Position numbers and translations under genes: made by a program
Notes under the pieces: generated by a model
Seen by the model: only the letters and a program-made list of their open reading frames with translations
Told to the model about the DNA's origin: nothing
Databases searched by the model: none
In this document: piece by piece, positions 1 through 7,746 of the stretch
Layout: the number at the start of each line of letters is the position of its first letter
How positions within the stretch are numbered: position 1 is the stretch's first letter
Source of the DNA: Clostridia bacterium
GTDB taxonomy: Bacteria > Bacillota > Clostridia > Oscillospirales > CAG-382
Reading direction: 5' to 3'
DNA: 42,768 nucleotides
Assembly: GCA_017397805.1 (NCBI GenBank)
Contig: JAFQHW010000046.1
Coordinates: forward strand, 1 to 42,768

Positions 1-220
1 AAGAGAGCAGACAAGACGAACCGAGGCGAGAACTGTTATGCCACCCCATTACTCACTTCGTTCGTAACGGGGACCCCGAACGGTACTGTGAGGCGAGGTT
101 CGTTTTGAACGAAAAAATATAACAAAATGAGAAAAATAAGGAGGCTTGCCCCCTTATGTTTCTACTTCATTGTATTTGCTTGCTTTCTTTTTCGTGCTCT
201 GTGACTTTGTCAGTGGTCTG
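1..220 (-). repeat. MITE-like structured repeat, copy 1 (cut by window edge)
   Basis: Non-coding repeat present four times in the window (also 1961-2194, 27116-27348 and 29764-29956). This copy is inverted relative to copy 2 and nearly identical to it. Its CAGACCACTG end lies at 211-220 and the other end is cut by the window start, with about 13 bp missing. Inside are a hairpin around 136-167 (AAATAAGGAGG pairing with CCCCCTTAT, one mismatch in the distal arm) and a second stem-loop around 40-77 (CCCATTAC pairing with GTAACGGG). No open reading frame follows the element from copy to copy. I read it as a miniature inverted-repeat element or repetitive extragenic element; no transposase is present. 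Confidence 0.75.
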
Positions 221-221
221 T

Positions 222-264
222 GCCGCCCCAAATGCAACGTAAGTTGCATTTGGGGCGGCTCTTT
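222..264 (+). terminator. Rho-independent terminator abutting repeat copy 1
   Basis: Perfect 17-bp stem (222-238 with 243-259, beginning GCCGCCCC and ending GGGGCGGC) around a 4-nt loop, followed on the plus strand by TCTTTT. It starts one base after the end of repeat copy 1, so the repeat sits directly against a terminator, as other copies do. It probably ended a plus-strand gene lying left of the window. Confidence 0.75.
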
Positions 265-279
265 TAACGTTTATATGTG

Positions 280-309
280 TTGACAAACTAAATCATCCTG
301 TGTTAGAAT
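280..309 (+). promoter_or_regulatory. Sigma-A-type promoter of the dockerin protein gene
   Basis: TTGACA at 280-285 and TAGAAT at 304-309 with an 18-bp spacer. The start codon at 342 follows an AAAGGGG ribosome binding site at about 328-334. Confidence 0.7.
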
Positions 310-341
310 ATAGCATCGAATTATTGTAAAAGGGGATAACT

Positions 342-1919
342 ATGAAAAGATTTACAGCACTTTTGCTTACCTTAGCTATTTGTATGGGTCTTTTTTCCTT
401 TTCTGTCTTCGCAGAGGTAAGCAATGTTGGTGATTACACTCCAAACAATGCCGGACAATACGCTGTTGCTTCTCCTACGTACACCGTTACTTGCACCATA
501 AACGGTGACGGGACCGCCAATATCACAGTTACAACTCCCGAGGGGGTAGGAAGCGGAAAGGTGGTTCTTACCGTTTCCGAAAATCTTACCCTGGTTGAAG
601 GATCCGTTACCATAGAAACGGGCGGTTATTTCAACGTTACTGACGTATCCGTTACCACTTCTTTTGCTTCTTCCCGTTTGTTCGCGGCAGACACGGTTGT
701 TCTTTCTGCCGATTATACGGTAGCAGACGGCGCAGTTATCACCACCGAGGACTTTAACGTTTCTACGTGGAACCTCAGCGACGGCACCGTGTGGCTTGCA
801 AACCAAGCCGACGGCGACGTTATAAAGATCATCGTTGATGAAGAAGCGCCCGAAGATTCATCCTCCGAAGAAGAATCCTCTGAAGTTGAATCTTCCGAAG
901 TAGAATCCTCCGAAGTTGAATCCTCCGACGTTGAATCTTCCGATGAAGAATCCTCCGACGAAGAATCCTCCGAAGATCCCGTAAATGAATACACAGTAGA
1001 ATTCGTAGCAGACGGTCAGGTTATTGATACACAGACCGTAACCGAAGGCGGCGCGGCTACCGCACCCACAGCTCCCGAAAAGGTTGGCTATACCTTCACA
1101 GGTTGGGACGTTGACTTCAGCAACGTAACCGGCGACCTTACAGTAACTGCACAGTACACCATCAACAGCTACACCGTAACCTTCAAGGCAGACGGTCAGA
1201 CAGTAGCAACCGTAACCGTAAACTACGGTTCCGCGGCTACCGCACCTACAGCTCCCGAAAAGGTTGGTTACACCTTCACAGGTTGGGATAAGGAATTCAA
1301 CAACGTAACCGGCGACCTTACAGTAACTGCACAGTACACCATCAACAGTTACACCGTAACCTTCAAGGTTGACGGCGAAGTAGTATCCACCGTAACCGTA
1401 AACCACGGTTCCGCGGCTACCGCACCCACCCTTGAAGACAAGGAAGGCTATACCTTCAGCGGCTGGGACGTAGCGTTTGACAACATTATTGCAGATACCG
1501 TAGTATCCGCAGCTTGGACCATCAACAGCTACACTGTAGAATTCGTAATCGACGGCGAAGTAGTATCTACCGTAACCGTAAACCACGGTTCCGCGGCTAC
1601 CGCACCCGTTATCCCCGAAAAAGAAGGCTACACCGCAGAATGGGATATGGCGTTTGACGAAATCACCGGCGATGTAACGGTAACCGTTGTTTATACCAAG
1701 ATTCCTTACGCGTTCGGCGACGTAAACGGCGACGGCCAGATCAACTCTCTTGACGCGGCTCAGGTGCTGAAGTACGATGCAATGATGATCGAGCTTGACG
1801 AGTACGCACTTGCAGCAGCAGACGTAAACGGCGACGGCGCGGTTAACTCCCTCGACGCAGCTCAGATTCTTAAATTCGATGCCATGATAATCGACAAATT
1901 CCCCATAGAACAGGCATAA
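342..1919 (+). CDS. Secreted InlB-repeat protein with C-terminal type I dockerin
   Basis: 525 residues. Residues 1-24 form a signal peptide (basic start, hydrophobic core, small residues before the cut). Residues about 25-165 are a beta-rich domain I cannot name; it could be cohesin-like. An acidic Ser/Glu linker follows at about 168-214 (repeated ESSEVESS). Four InlB-type (Listeria-Bacteroides) repeats of about 60 residues occupy 217-455, each with the GYTFTGWD-type core except the last. Their DNA repeats at a 180-bp period. Residues about 457-525 carry two calcium-binding dockerin repeats (DVNGDGQINSLDAAQ and DVNGDGAVNSLDAAQ). In known systems a dockerin docks to a cohesin on a scaffold or the cell surface; no cohesin partner or catalytic domain is visible here, so it may act in adhesion or surface assembly. 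It is a lone gene with its own promoter and lies between two inverted copies of the 234-bp repeat. Confidence 0.85.
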   Translation: MKRFTALLLTLAICMGLFSFSVFAEVSNVGDYTPNNAGQYAVASPTYTVTCTINGDGTANITVTTPEGVGSGKVVLTVSENLTLVEGSVTIETGGYFNVTDVSVTTSFASSRLFAADTVVLSADYTVADGAVITTEDFNVSTWNLSDGTVWLANQADGDVIKIIVDEEAPEDSSSEEESSEVESSEVESSEVESSDVESSDEESSDEESSEDPVNEYTVEFVADGQVIDTQTVTEGGAATAPTAPEKVGYTFTGWDVDFSNVTGDLTVTAQYTINSYTVTFKADGQTVATVTVNYGSAATAPTAPEKVGYTFTGWDKEFNNVTGDLTVTAQYTINSYTVTFKVDGEVVSTVTVNHGSAATAPTLEDKEGYTFSGWDVAFDNIIADTVVSAAWTINSYTVEFVIDGEVVSTVTVNHGSAATAPVIPEKEGYTAEWDMAFDEITGDVTVTVVYTKIPYAFGDVNGDGQINSLDAAQVLKYDAMMIELDEYALAAADVNGDGAVNSLDAAQILKFDAMIIDKFPIEQA

Positions 1920-1937
1920 ACCCATTGTGGTTTTAAA

Positions 1938-1960
1938 ACGGCAGGCGATAAGCCTGCCGT
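1938..1960 (+). terminator. Hairpin after the dockerin protein gene
   Basis: Stem ACGGCAGGC / GCCTGCCGT around GATAA, 19 bp after the stop codon and ending immediately before repeat copy 2. No T-run follows because the repeat begins there. It may have been a terminator whose tail was displaced by the element. Confidence 0.5.
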
Positions 1961-2194
1961 CAGACCACTGACAAAGGCACAGAGCACGAAAAAGAAAACA
2001 AACAAATACAATGAAGAAGAAACATAAGGGGGCAAGCCTCCTTATTTTTCTGCATTTTGTTATATTTTTTCGTTCAAAACGAACCTCGGCTCACAGTACC
2101 GTTCGGGGTCCCCGTTACGAACGAAGTGAGTAATGGGGTGGCATAACAGTTCTCGCCTCGGTTCGTCTTGTCTGCGCTCTTTCTCAGCACTCTG
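1961..2194 (+). repeat. MITE-like structured repeat, copy 2 (complete, 234 bp)
   Basis: Best complete copy. The left end CAGACCACTGACAAAG and the inverted right end CAGAGTGCTGAGAAAG match at 12 of 16 positions, giving imperfect terminal inverted repeats, with similarity weakening inward. Internal structures: a hairpin at about 2024-2049 (ATAAGGGGG with TCCTTAT, then a T-run) and a stem-loop at about 2111-2140 (CCCCGTTAC with GTAATGGGG, one G-T pair). A perfect 13-bp palindrome (2197-2225, AAGCTGATGACAA arm) follows two bases later; the same palindrome adjoins copy 4, so it may belong to the element. No reading frame is conserved among the copies. Confidence 0.8.
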
Positions 2195-2227
2195 CCAAGC
2201 TGATGACAAGGTTTGTCATCAGCTTGT

Positions 2228-2256
2228 ATCCGCCCGCTATGCGGGCGGATTTTTTC
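2228..2256 (+). terminator. Rho-independent terminator right of repeat copy 2
   Basis: Stem ATCCGCCCGC / GCGGGCGGAT around TAT, followed by six T residues. It is the first complete plus-strand terminator after the dockerin protein gene. Confidence 0.75.
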
Positions 2257-2365
2257 GTCGAGTTGGTTGACAAGAGCCTTGGGACACTTAAAACACTCTT
2301 TTCCTTTTTTTGAAGGGGGGTGGACGGGTTATAGGTGCTTTATCTATGGTTGTGGCGGCGGTTAA

Positions 2366-2422
2366 ATTGAAAAACAAAAACGGCCCGAAAAATGCAAGCT
2401 TAGTGCATTTTTAGGACCGTTT
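2366..2422 (-). terminator. Terminator of the isocitrate dehydrogenase gene
   Basis: On the minus strand, an imperfect stem (AAACGG and TGCA blocks pairing across an AAGCTT-containing loop, 2378-2422) is followed by a long T-rich run (A-rich on the plus strand, 2369-2380). It lies 66 bp after the stop of the minus-strand gene. The rest of 2257-2487 shows nothing I can identify. Confidence 0.65.
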
Positions 2423-2487
2423 ATCTTATTCTGTTGGCTTGCGAAGGGAATTTCGCGCTTGTGACGTTGCAAAGGGGAGTTTGCGCC

Positions 2488-3651
2488 TTATAGCTTAGAC
2501 TTTAAATAATCCGCAAATTCTGCGCTTGTGGCGCCGTCTGCTCTGCCCGTTATCTTAACCTTGGCTTCTTCGAACATACAAATATCCAAGGCTTTTTCGA
2601 GCTTTGCCGCCTTCTCGGTCTTGCCTATATGACGGAGAAGCATTACGGTTGCTCTGAGCATAGAGCAGGGGTCAGCATACATAGCTCTGCCTTCGTTTAC
2701 CATACGGGGCGCACTGCCGTGTATAGCCTCAAACATAGCGTAGCGCTTGCCGATATTAGCGCTGCCCGCAGTACCAACACCACCCTGGATCTCTGCCGCT
2801 TCGTCGGTAAGAATATCGCCGTAAAGGTTGGGCAGTATCATAACCTTAAAGTCGCGGCGGCGCTTCTCGTCCACCAGCTTGGCGGTCATAATGTCTATGT
2901 ACCAATCGTCAACGGCAATATCGGGATAATCCTTGGCTATCTCCTTGCAAATATTAAGGAACTTACCGTCGGTGGTCTTTATAACGTTAGCCTTGGTAAC
3001 TATGTCCACACGGTCGTAGCCGTTGTTCTTTGCGTATTCAAAGGCAAGGCGCGCTATTCGCTCCGTACCCTCGGTGGTGGTAACAACGAAGTCCATCGCC
3101 AGCTCGTCGTTAACCTTTATGCCCTTACTGCCTACCGCGTATCCGCCTTCGGTGTTCTCGCGGAAGAAGGTCCAGTCTATGCCAAGCTCCGGTACCTTTA
3201 CGGGGCGCATATTAGCAAACAAATCAAGCTCCTTACGCATTGCTACGTTTGCGCTTTCGATATTGGGCCACGGATCGCCCTGACGGGGTGTGGTGGTGGG
3301 TCCCTTAAGAATAACGTGGCAAGCCTTGAGCTCTTCCATAACGTCGTCGGGAATCGCCTTGCCCACAGCGGCGCGGTTTTCGATGGTAAGACCGTCAATA
3401 TTTCTCAGTTCAACCTTGCCGCTTTCTATTTCTTCCTTAAGCATGTACTCCAACACGTCACGGCTTACCGCGGAAATGTACGGGCCGATGCCGTCACCGC
3501 CGCATACACCGATGATTATCTTGTCAAGCTTGCCGTAATCGGTGAATTCTTTTACACTTTTTATGCGTTCTGCTCTTTCAAGCTGTTCGGTAAGCAATTT
3601 CTCAAAACGTTCAAGCGCCGCCTGCTTTTCTGCCATAAATTTCTCTGCCAT
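2488..3651 (-). CDS. icd: Isocitrate dehydrogenase (isocitrate/isopropylmalate dehydrogenase family)
   Basis: 387 residues. The family oxidatively decarboxylates 2R,3S-hydroxydicarboxylates; this member probably makes 2-oxoglutarate from isocitrate for glutamate synthesis. The isocitrate-specific SxNxxxR motif is intact (S133, N135, R139 in SANVAMR), followed by LDLFANMRP and RENTEGGY with R149, R164 and Y171. The metal site lies in NLYGDILTDEAAE and the cofactor loop is HGSAPRM. The two residues after HGSAP are R-M, neither the K-Y of NADP enzymes nor the usual D-I of NAD enzymes, so I do not assign the cofactor. An N-terminal extension of about 40 residues precedes the Rossmann-like start. 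The ATG at 3651 is chosen because GGAGG lies 11 nt upstream. It is a single gene with its own terminator. Isopropylmalate or homoisocitrate dehydrogenase are less likely alternatives. Confidence 0.85.
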   Translation of the reverse strand: MAEKFMAEKQAALERFEKLLTEQLERAERIKSVKEFTDYGKLDKIIIGVCGGDGIGPYISAVSRDVLEYMLKEEIESGKVELRNIDGLTIENRAAVGKAIPDDVMEELKACHVILKGPTTTPRQGDPWPNIESANVAMRKELDLFANMRPVKVPELGIDWTFFRENTEGGYAVGSKGIKVNDELAMDFVVTTTEGTERIARLAFEYAKNNGYDRVDIVTKANVIKTTDGKFLNICKEIAKDYPDIAVDDWYIDIMTAKLVDEKRRRDFKVMILPNLYGDILTDEAAEIQGGVGTAGSANIGKRYAMFEAIHGSAPRMVNEGRAMYADPCSMLRATVMLLRHIGKTEKAAKLEKALDICMFEEAKVKITGRADGATSAEFADYLKSKL

Positions 3652-3677
3652 TTGTCGTTTTTCCTCCGAAAATTTTT

Positions 3678-3720
3678 GTATTATAAAGTTTACATAATTT
3701 GCCTTAATTTTGCCTTAAAA
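3678..3720 (-). promoter_or_regulatory. Promoter region of the isocitrate dehydrogenase gene with doubled TTGCCTTAA
   Basis: On the minus strand TATAAT lies about 25 nt upstream of the GGAGG ribosome binding site. The expected -35 region overlaps a direct repeat that reads TTGCCTTAA twice on the plus strand (about 3698-3718), 11 bp apart or one helical turn. The -35 itself is poor, which suits an activator site, but this is inference. Confidence 0.4.
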
Positions 3721-3735
3721 TAGGGGAAATCCGCA

Positions 3736-3836
3736 TTTCCCACAGGTTTTCCCACATTTCCGCAACCGAAATACCCTTTAAATGCGCGATGTTGTTAAAA
3801 GATACCCGTGTTTCCCTACAAGTTTCCCACATTTCC
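3736..3836. repeat. Two 26-bp direct repeats of TTTCCCACA-type sequence
   Basis: The blocks 3736-3761 and 3811-3836 share TTTCCC at the left and the same final 14 bases (TTTCCCACATTTCC). Each block itself contains the TTTCCC motif twice. They lie in the 247-bp gap between the icd promoter and the end of tsaD, 75 bp apart. They are not DnaA boxes (TTATCCACA). They could be an operator upstream of icd or remnants of a repeat. No terminator with a T-run is obvious after tsaD. Confidence 0.5.
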
Positions 3837-3898
3837 ACACTGCATTATGTTATATACATTATGCGAATAAAGATGCATTTTGCCGTTTTTTGCAAGCC

Positions 3899-4909
3899 TT
3901 ACGCTTCCATACAAGCAAAGGCATTTTGGTTAAGAGGTGCCCTTTTGCCCTCTGAAAATTCGTAGTAACCCTGGGCGGCAATCATAAGCGCGTTGTCGCC
4001 GCAAAGGGAAAGGGGAGGCACGTAAAAACCCACACCTATCTTCTCGGTGAATGCCTTCAGCGCGGATCTTAAATGGCTGTTCGCCGCCACACCGCCCGAA
4101 AGCACCAAGGGCAATTTTTCGCCCTCTGCGTAAAGTGCCTCCACGCCGCGGCTTACGGTCTTTACCGCCGCTTTCGTGAAGGAGGCGGCTATATCCGCCT
4201 TCAAGGCGCCGTCTATTTCCTCGCCGCGCATTTCCATGGTGTGCACCAAGTTTATAACCGCGGTTTTAAGTCCCGAAAAGCTGAAGTCAAAAGGACAGTC
4301 GTGCACCTTGCTTACCGTGAAGGGAAAGCGTTTTTTGTCGCCTTCAGCTGCTAACTTATCCATCATGGCGCCGCCGGGGTAGGGCAGCCCCAATACTCTT
4401 GCGGCTTTATCAAAGGCTTCACCCGCTGCATCGTCACGGGTTATGCCCACCGTTTCAAACTCCGTATAGTTTTTAACTTTGATGAGCGAGGTGTGCCCTC
4501 CGCTTACCACCAAGGCAATAAAAGGCGGCTTCAGTTCGGGACTTGCCACGTAGTTTGCGGCAATATGCCCTCTTATGTGATGTACGGGCACCAAGGGTAT
4601 CCCCGTGCTGTAGCTAAGTCCTTTTGCAAAGCTAAGACCTGTAAGCAGTGCGCCTATAAGACCGGGCGCGTAGGTTACGGCTATGGCGTCTATCCCGTCC
4701 AAGGTAAGGTTTGCTTTTTCAAGAGCTTCGTTAACAACGGTGCATATTGCCTCCGTATGTGCTCTTGACGCTATTTCGGGTACTACGCCGCCGTAAAGTG
4801 CGTGTATATCCACCTGTGACGCTACCACGGAGGAAAGCACCTTCCTGCCGTCTTCAACCACCGCGGCGGCGGTTTCATCGCAGGAGCTTTCAATCCCTAA
4901 AATCTTCAT
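3899..4909 (-). CDS. tsaD: tRNA N6-adenosine threonylcarbamoyltransferase TsaD
   Basis: 336 residues, normal family length. It transfers the threonylcarbamoyl group from threonylcarbamoyl-AMP to A37 of tRNAs reading ANN codons, working with TsaB and TsaE in the cytoplasm. It shows the N-terminal GIESSCDETAAAVV motif, the metal-binding HHIRGH histidines, the SGGHTSL nucleotide loop, and the SGGVAANSHLR and CGDNALMIA segments of the ASKHA fold. It is the last gene of a minus-strand cluster and begins six bases after the rimI stop. tsaB and tsaE, often next to rimI, are not in this window. Confidence 0.95.
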   Translation of the reverse strand: MKILGIESSCDETAAAVVEDGRKVLSSVVASQVDIHALYGGVVPEIASRAHTEAICTVVNEALEKANLTLDGIDAIAVTYAPGLIGALLTGLSFAKGLSYSTGIPLVPVHHIRGHIAANYVASPELKPPFIALVVSGGHTSLIKVKNYTEFETVGITRDDAAGEAFDKAARVLGLPYPGGAMMDKLAAEGDKKRFPFTVSKVHDCPFDFSFSGLKTAVINLVHTMEMRGEEIDGALKADIAASFTKAAVKTVSRGVEALYAEGEKLPLVLSGGVAANSHLRSALKAFTEKIGVGFYVPPLSLCGDNALMIAAQGYYEFSEGKRAPLNQNAFACMEA

Positions 4910-4915
4910 ATACGC

Positions 4916-5350
4916 TTATATCTCCTTTATCATAACGAGCCCGTCATCATTTTGCCGTCTGTAAAAATTTTTTCTTACCCCTGCAACGCTAAAGCCCATC
5001 TTCTTATAAAGCTCTGTTGCGGCGGTATTACGGCTTGCCACCTCAAGGCTTATCTGCTCTAAAGAGCGCGCCTTTGCCTCGTCTTCTATCGCCTTCATTA
5101 AGTCTTTGCCTATGCCTCTGCGGCGGAAATCCTCCGCTACAGCTACGTTTTCCACCATAGCCTCGTAGGCAGAGAAAACACAGCTTGCCACGGCACACAG
5201 CTTGCCGTCTTCCGTGGCGGAAAGATACAAGGTATCCTCACGGAGGCGGGCTTGTTCTATTTGCTTTTCGCTCCACGCGGTATCAAGATACGCCGCCTCC
5301 AGCTTGGCGGCGGCGCTGACGTTTTCTGATTTTAATGCTTCAATAACCAT
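4916..5350 (-). CDS. rimI: Ribosomal protein S18-alanine N-acetyltransferase-like GNAT enzyme RimI
   Basis: 144 residues from the ATG at 5350, which sits one base after the TAA of the preceding gene and suggests translational coupling. A longer frame open to 5374 would overlap that gene and is not preferred. GNAT fold: the acetyl-CoA loop FRRRGIGKDLM, then SLEVASRNTAATELYKKMGF typical of RimI. In characterised bacteria RimI acetylates the N-terminus of S18; adjacency to tsaD is a common arrangement. The precise substrate here is inferred from family and neighbour. Confidence 0.88.
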   Translation of the reverse strand: MVIEALKSENVSAAAKLEAAYLDTAWSEKQIEQARLREDTLYLSATEDGKLCAVASCVFSAYEAMVENVAVAEDFRRRGIGKDLMKAIEDEAKARSLEQISLEVASRNTAATELYKKMGFSVAGVRKNFYRRQNDDGLVMIKEI

Positions 5351-5351
5351 A

Positions 5352-6077
5352 TTAAGCGCCCAAAATACGGGCAACCAACTCCTTGGGTGCTTTAAACAGC
5401 TTGTCTGTAACTCTGTCGTACAAATACTCCGCGCCGTTTATATCCACCTTGAAATCTACCTTGTAGAAAAGTCCTTCATATTCCTCGGAGCACAGCCATA
5501 TTACGTAGCATTCCTTTTCGTTCCATTCGCCGGTGGCGGTAGAGGTCTTCTCGCTTTTAAGGGTTTCCTCTATCATTTCCACGTAAACGGAGCCATCCTC
5601 GGTTTCGGAGTTATCACTTGCCACTTCCGAGGAATAGAAATAGTCTATAGGGTAATTGGACGTGCCCATAAACAGCTTTGCGGATACAGGCGCAAACTCC
5701 CTGATATTAGGCGCTTTCACCGTTTCTGCTCTGTAAAGCAGGTACTCGTTGCCGTTTTTAAGGGCGATAAACTCTTCGGGATTTTCGCGGTTGATTTCAT
5801 AAAACTGCAAGGTCTTGCTTTCGTCCTTGCTGTCCTGACACTCCAAATACAGCTTGTCGGTAACCACCGCGCCGTATCCCCCGCTGCACTCTTTGTAAAC
5901 GATGCCCGTTTCCTCATCCGTAACGGTGGAAAGGGAGGTGCTGCCCTCGTGGGGGTCTTGCCCCTTCTCGCACTTGCTTAAAAGCAAAACACCGCTAACA
6001 ACGGCAACCGCCGCAAAAAACACCAAGAGTATGCCCAAGGCTTCTTTCAATTTGCCCGCTTTTTTATTTTTAACCAT
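5352..6077 (-). CDS. Membrane-anchored protein of unknown function
   Basis: 241 residues; I do not recognise the family. A basic N-terminus (MVKNKKAGKLKE) is followed by one hydrophobic segment (residues about 13-33) and then about 205 residues with no further membrane segment, so the bulk probably faces outward. A cysteine follows the membrane segment (LLSKCEKG), but Lys at -1 makes a lipobox unlikely. The exported part is acidic with alternating charged and beta-prone stretches and no visible catalytic motif. It lies five bases downstream of the deaminase-like gene and one base upstream of rimI, so it is cotranscribed with tsaD. Operon position gives no clear role. Confidence 0.7.
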   Translation of the reverse strand: MVKNKKAGKLKEALGILLVFFAAVAVVSGVLLLSKCEKGQDPHEGSTSLSTVTDEETGIVYKECSGGYGAVVTDKLYLECQDSKDESKTLQFYEINRENPEEFIALKNGNEYLLYRAETVKAPNIREFAPVSAKLFMGTSNYPIDYFYSSEVASDNSETEDGSVYVEMIEETLKSEKTSTATGEWNEKECYVIWLCSEEYEGLFYKVDFKVDINGAEYLYDRVTDKLFKAPKELVARILGA

Positions 6078-6082
6078 AAAAA

Positions 6083-6568
6083 TTAATAACCTATCTGACC
6101 TAAGCTGTCATCGTTTTCTATCCAGTCTGCTACCTCGTAAACGGTGAATTCGTCGCCTTCTTCAAGCACTACCACCTTCTCTATGCCCGCGTTTATAACC
6201 AAACGCTTGCACATCTGGCAACAGCAGGTATCGCCCACCGCATCGCCTGTCTTAGGGTCAACGCAAGCCAAATACAAGGTGGAGCCAAGCATTCTGTCAC
6301 GACCGGCGGCAATAATTGCATTAGCCTCCGCATGGACGGAACGGCAAAGCTCGTATCTCTCACCTCTGGGGATGTTCATCTTATCCCTAAGGCAAGAATT
6401 AAGGTCACAGCAGTTGGCACGCCCTCTGGGTGCGCCCGCATAACCCGTAGAAACTATTACGTCATCCTTTACTATAATGGCACCGAACTTGCGGCGCAAG
6501 CAAGTACCGCGGCCTGCCACGGTTTTGGCTATATCAAGATAATAAAGGGTTTTGCTTATTCTGCTCAT
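6083..6568 (-). CDS. Cytidine/deoxycytidylate deaminase family protein (ComEB-like dCMP deaminase)
   Basis: 161 residues from the ATG at 6568, chosen because AGGAGC lies just upstream; the frame stays open further but runs into galU. Zinc-dependent deaminase fold: HAEANAII supplies the zinc His and catalytic Glu, and CCCQMCKRLVI supplies the two zinc cysteines, with Cys where the usual PCxxC motif has Pro. The CLRRKFGAIIVKDDVIVSTGYAGAPRG segment matches dCMP deaminases, which make dUMP for thymidylate synthesis; Bacillus ComEB is of this type. The surface also offers several extra cysteines (NCCDLNSC) that in relatives bind another zinc. Part of the galU-to-tsaD cluster. Confidence 0.88.
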   Translation of the reverse strand: MSRISKTLYYLDIAKTVAGRGTCLRRKFGAIIVKDDVIVSTGYAGAPRGRANCCDLNSCLRDKMNIPRGERYELCRSVHAEANAIIAAGRDRMLGSTLYLACVDPKTGDAVGDTCCCQMCKRLVINAGIEKVVVLEEGDEFTVYEVADWIENDDSLGQIGY

Positions 6569-6581
6569 TATGTAGCTCCTT

Positions 6582-7454
6582 TTATAAATCCAAGGCAAGC
6601 TCCTTAAGATACGCTCTAAAGGCTTCACCCGTTTCGGGGTGTGCAAGACCTTGTTCTACGTTAGCCATAAGAAGACCTAATTTTGAACCTATATCGTAAC
6701 GTTTGCCCACGAAATCGCAAGCGACCATCCCTTTTGTAACCGCCAGCTCACGCATGGCGTCCGTAAGCTGTATCTCGTTGCCCGCCCCTCTGGGAGTATG
6801 CTCCAAAATATCAAATATTTCGGGTGGCAACACCACTCTGCCCAAAATGGAGAACAGGGAGAATATCTTATCGGGAGAGGGCTTTTCTATCATATCGTCA
6901 ACCCTGTAAGCATTGCCCTCAATAGGCTCTACCTTGAGGGAGCAGTATTTAACTATCTGCTGGGGAGTTACTGCCTTAACACCCGCTACACCCAAACCGT
7001 ACTTATGATACAGGTCGGTAAGCTGTTTTACAACGGGGGTTTCCGACACGATAACGTCGTCACCGTAAAGCACCGCAAAAGGCTCGTCACCTACGAAGCT
7101 TTTGGCACAGTAAACCGCGTGCCCTAATCCCTTTGCCTCTTTCTGCCTTAAAAAGGTGATGTTTGCCATATCGGCAATGGCGTTAAGCTCTCTCATTAAG
7201 TGCTCTTTGCCCGACGCCATAAGCTTGGTATTGTATTCCAAGTTGTAGTCGAAATAATCCTCAATAGCTTCCTTGCCTCTGCCTGTGATTATAAGAATAT
7301 CCGTAATACCGGAAGCAACTGCTTCCTCCACCAGATATTGCATACAAGGCTTGTCCACTATGGGAAGCATCTCCTTGGGGATTCCCTTAGCTACGGGAAG
7401 CATTCTCGTGCCTAACCCCGCCGCGGGTATAACGGCTTTAGTAATTTTTTTCAT
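6582..7454 (-). CDS. galU: UTP-glucose-1-phosphate uridylyltransferase
   Basis: 290 residues, the usual length. Makes UDP-glucose from UTP and glucose 1-phosphate for cell-envelope polysaccharide and glycolipid synthesis. The nucleotide-binding signature AVIPAAGLGTRMLP and the KEMLPIVDKP segment are at the N-terminus; VLYGDDVI and GAGNEIQLTDAM are the metal- and sugar-binding blocks; FVGKRYDIGSKLG is near the C-terminus. It lies 45 bp after the small membrane protein gene and 13 bp before the deaminase-like gene. Confidence 0.95.
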   Translation of the reverse strand: MKKITKAVIPAAGLGTRMLPVAKGIPKEMLPIVDKPCMQYLVEEAVASGITDILIITGRGKEAIEDYFDYNLEYNTKLMASGKEHLMRELNAIADMANITFLRQKEAKGLGHAVYCAKSFVGDEPFAVLYGDDVIVSETPVVKQLTDLYHKYGLGVAGVKAVTPQQIVKYCSLKVEPIEGNAYRVDDMIEKPSPDKIFSLFSILGRVVLPPEIFDILEHTPRGAGNEIQLTDAMRELAVTKGMVACDFVGKRYDIGSKLGLLMANVEQGLAHPETGEAFRAYLKELALDL

Positions 7455-7499
7455 ATCATTTAGCTCCTTGTATCCTTATCCTCGGATCACGGGGCGTAG

Positions 7500-7682
7500 T
7501 TATCTTCTTTTTCCTGTTACTGCTACTACTACAATCAAAACTGCCGCAACTGCCGCAATTACCACCCAAAGCCAAGCCATAGAGTCACCCATAGGAGGGG
7601 TAACGCCGTCGGTTGCCGAAGCCTGCAAGGTGAAAAACATAGAACCAATTACCGCAAGAACTAAAGCTAATGCCTTTTTCAT
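7500..7682 (-). CDS. Tiny exported membrane protein with degenerate sorting-signal-like tail
   Basis: 60 residues. It has a signal peptide (MKKALALVLAVIGSMFF, cut probably after QASA), then only about 14 residues (TDGVTPPMGDSM), then a hydrophobic segment (about 38-56) and a terminal KRR. The order Pro-rich motif, GDS, membrane span, basic tail resembles a sortase sorting signal of the NPxTGD type with the Thr replaced by Met, so anchoring by a sortase is doubtful. The ATG at 7682 has AGGAG upstream, and a good promoter (7747-7775) precedes it, so I accept it as real. First gene of the galU-tsaD cluster. Confidence 0.7.
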   Translation of the reverse strand: MKKALALVLAVIGSMFFTLQASATDGVTPPMGDSMAWLWVVIAAVAAVLIVVVAVTGKRR

Positions 7683-7746
7683 AATAATTTCTCCTTATAA
7701 TCTATATTTGTAGTGTGCTTAATCGCGGATATACTCATACACATCA

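Noticed and set aside
858..1925. Long minus-strand open frame opposite the dockerin protein gene
   Set aside because: It exists because the plus-strand gene has repetitive GC-biased third positions. Its protein is Gly/Val/Cys-rich nonsense, with no ribosome binding site.
2629..3723. Plus-strand frame of 364 codons opposite isocitrate dehydrogenase
   Set aside because: Antisense shadow; the minus-strand protein has a complete set of family motifs.
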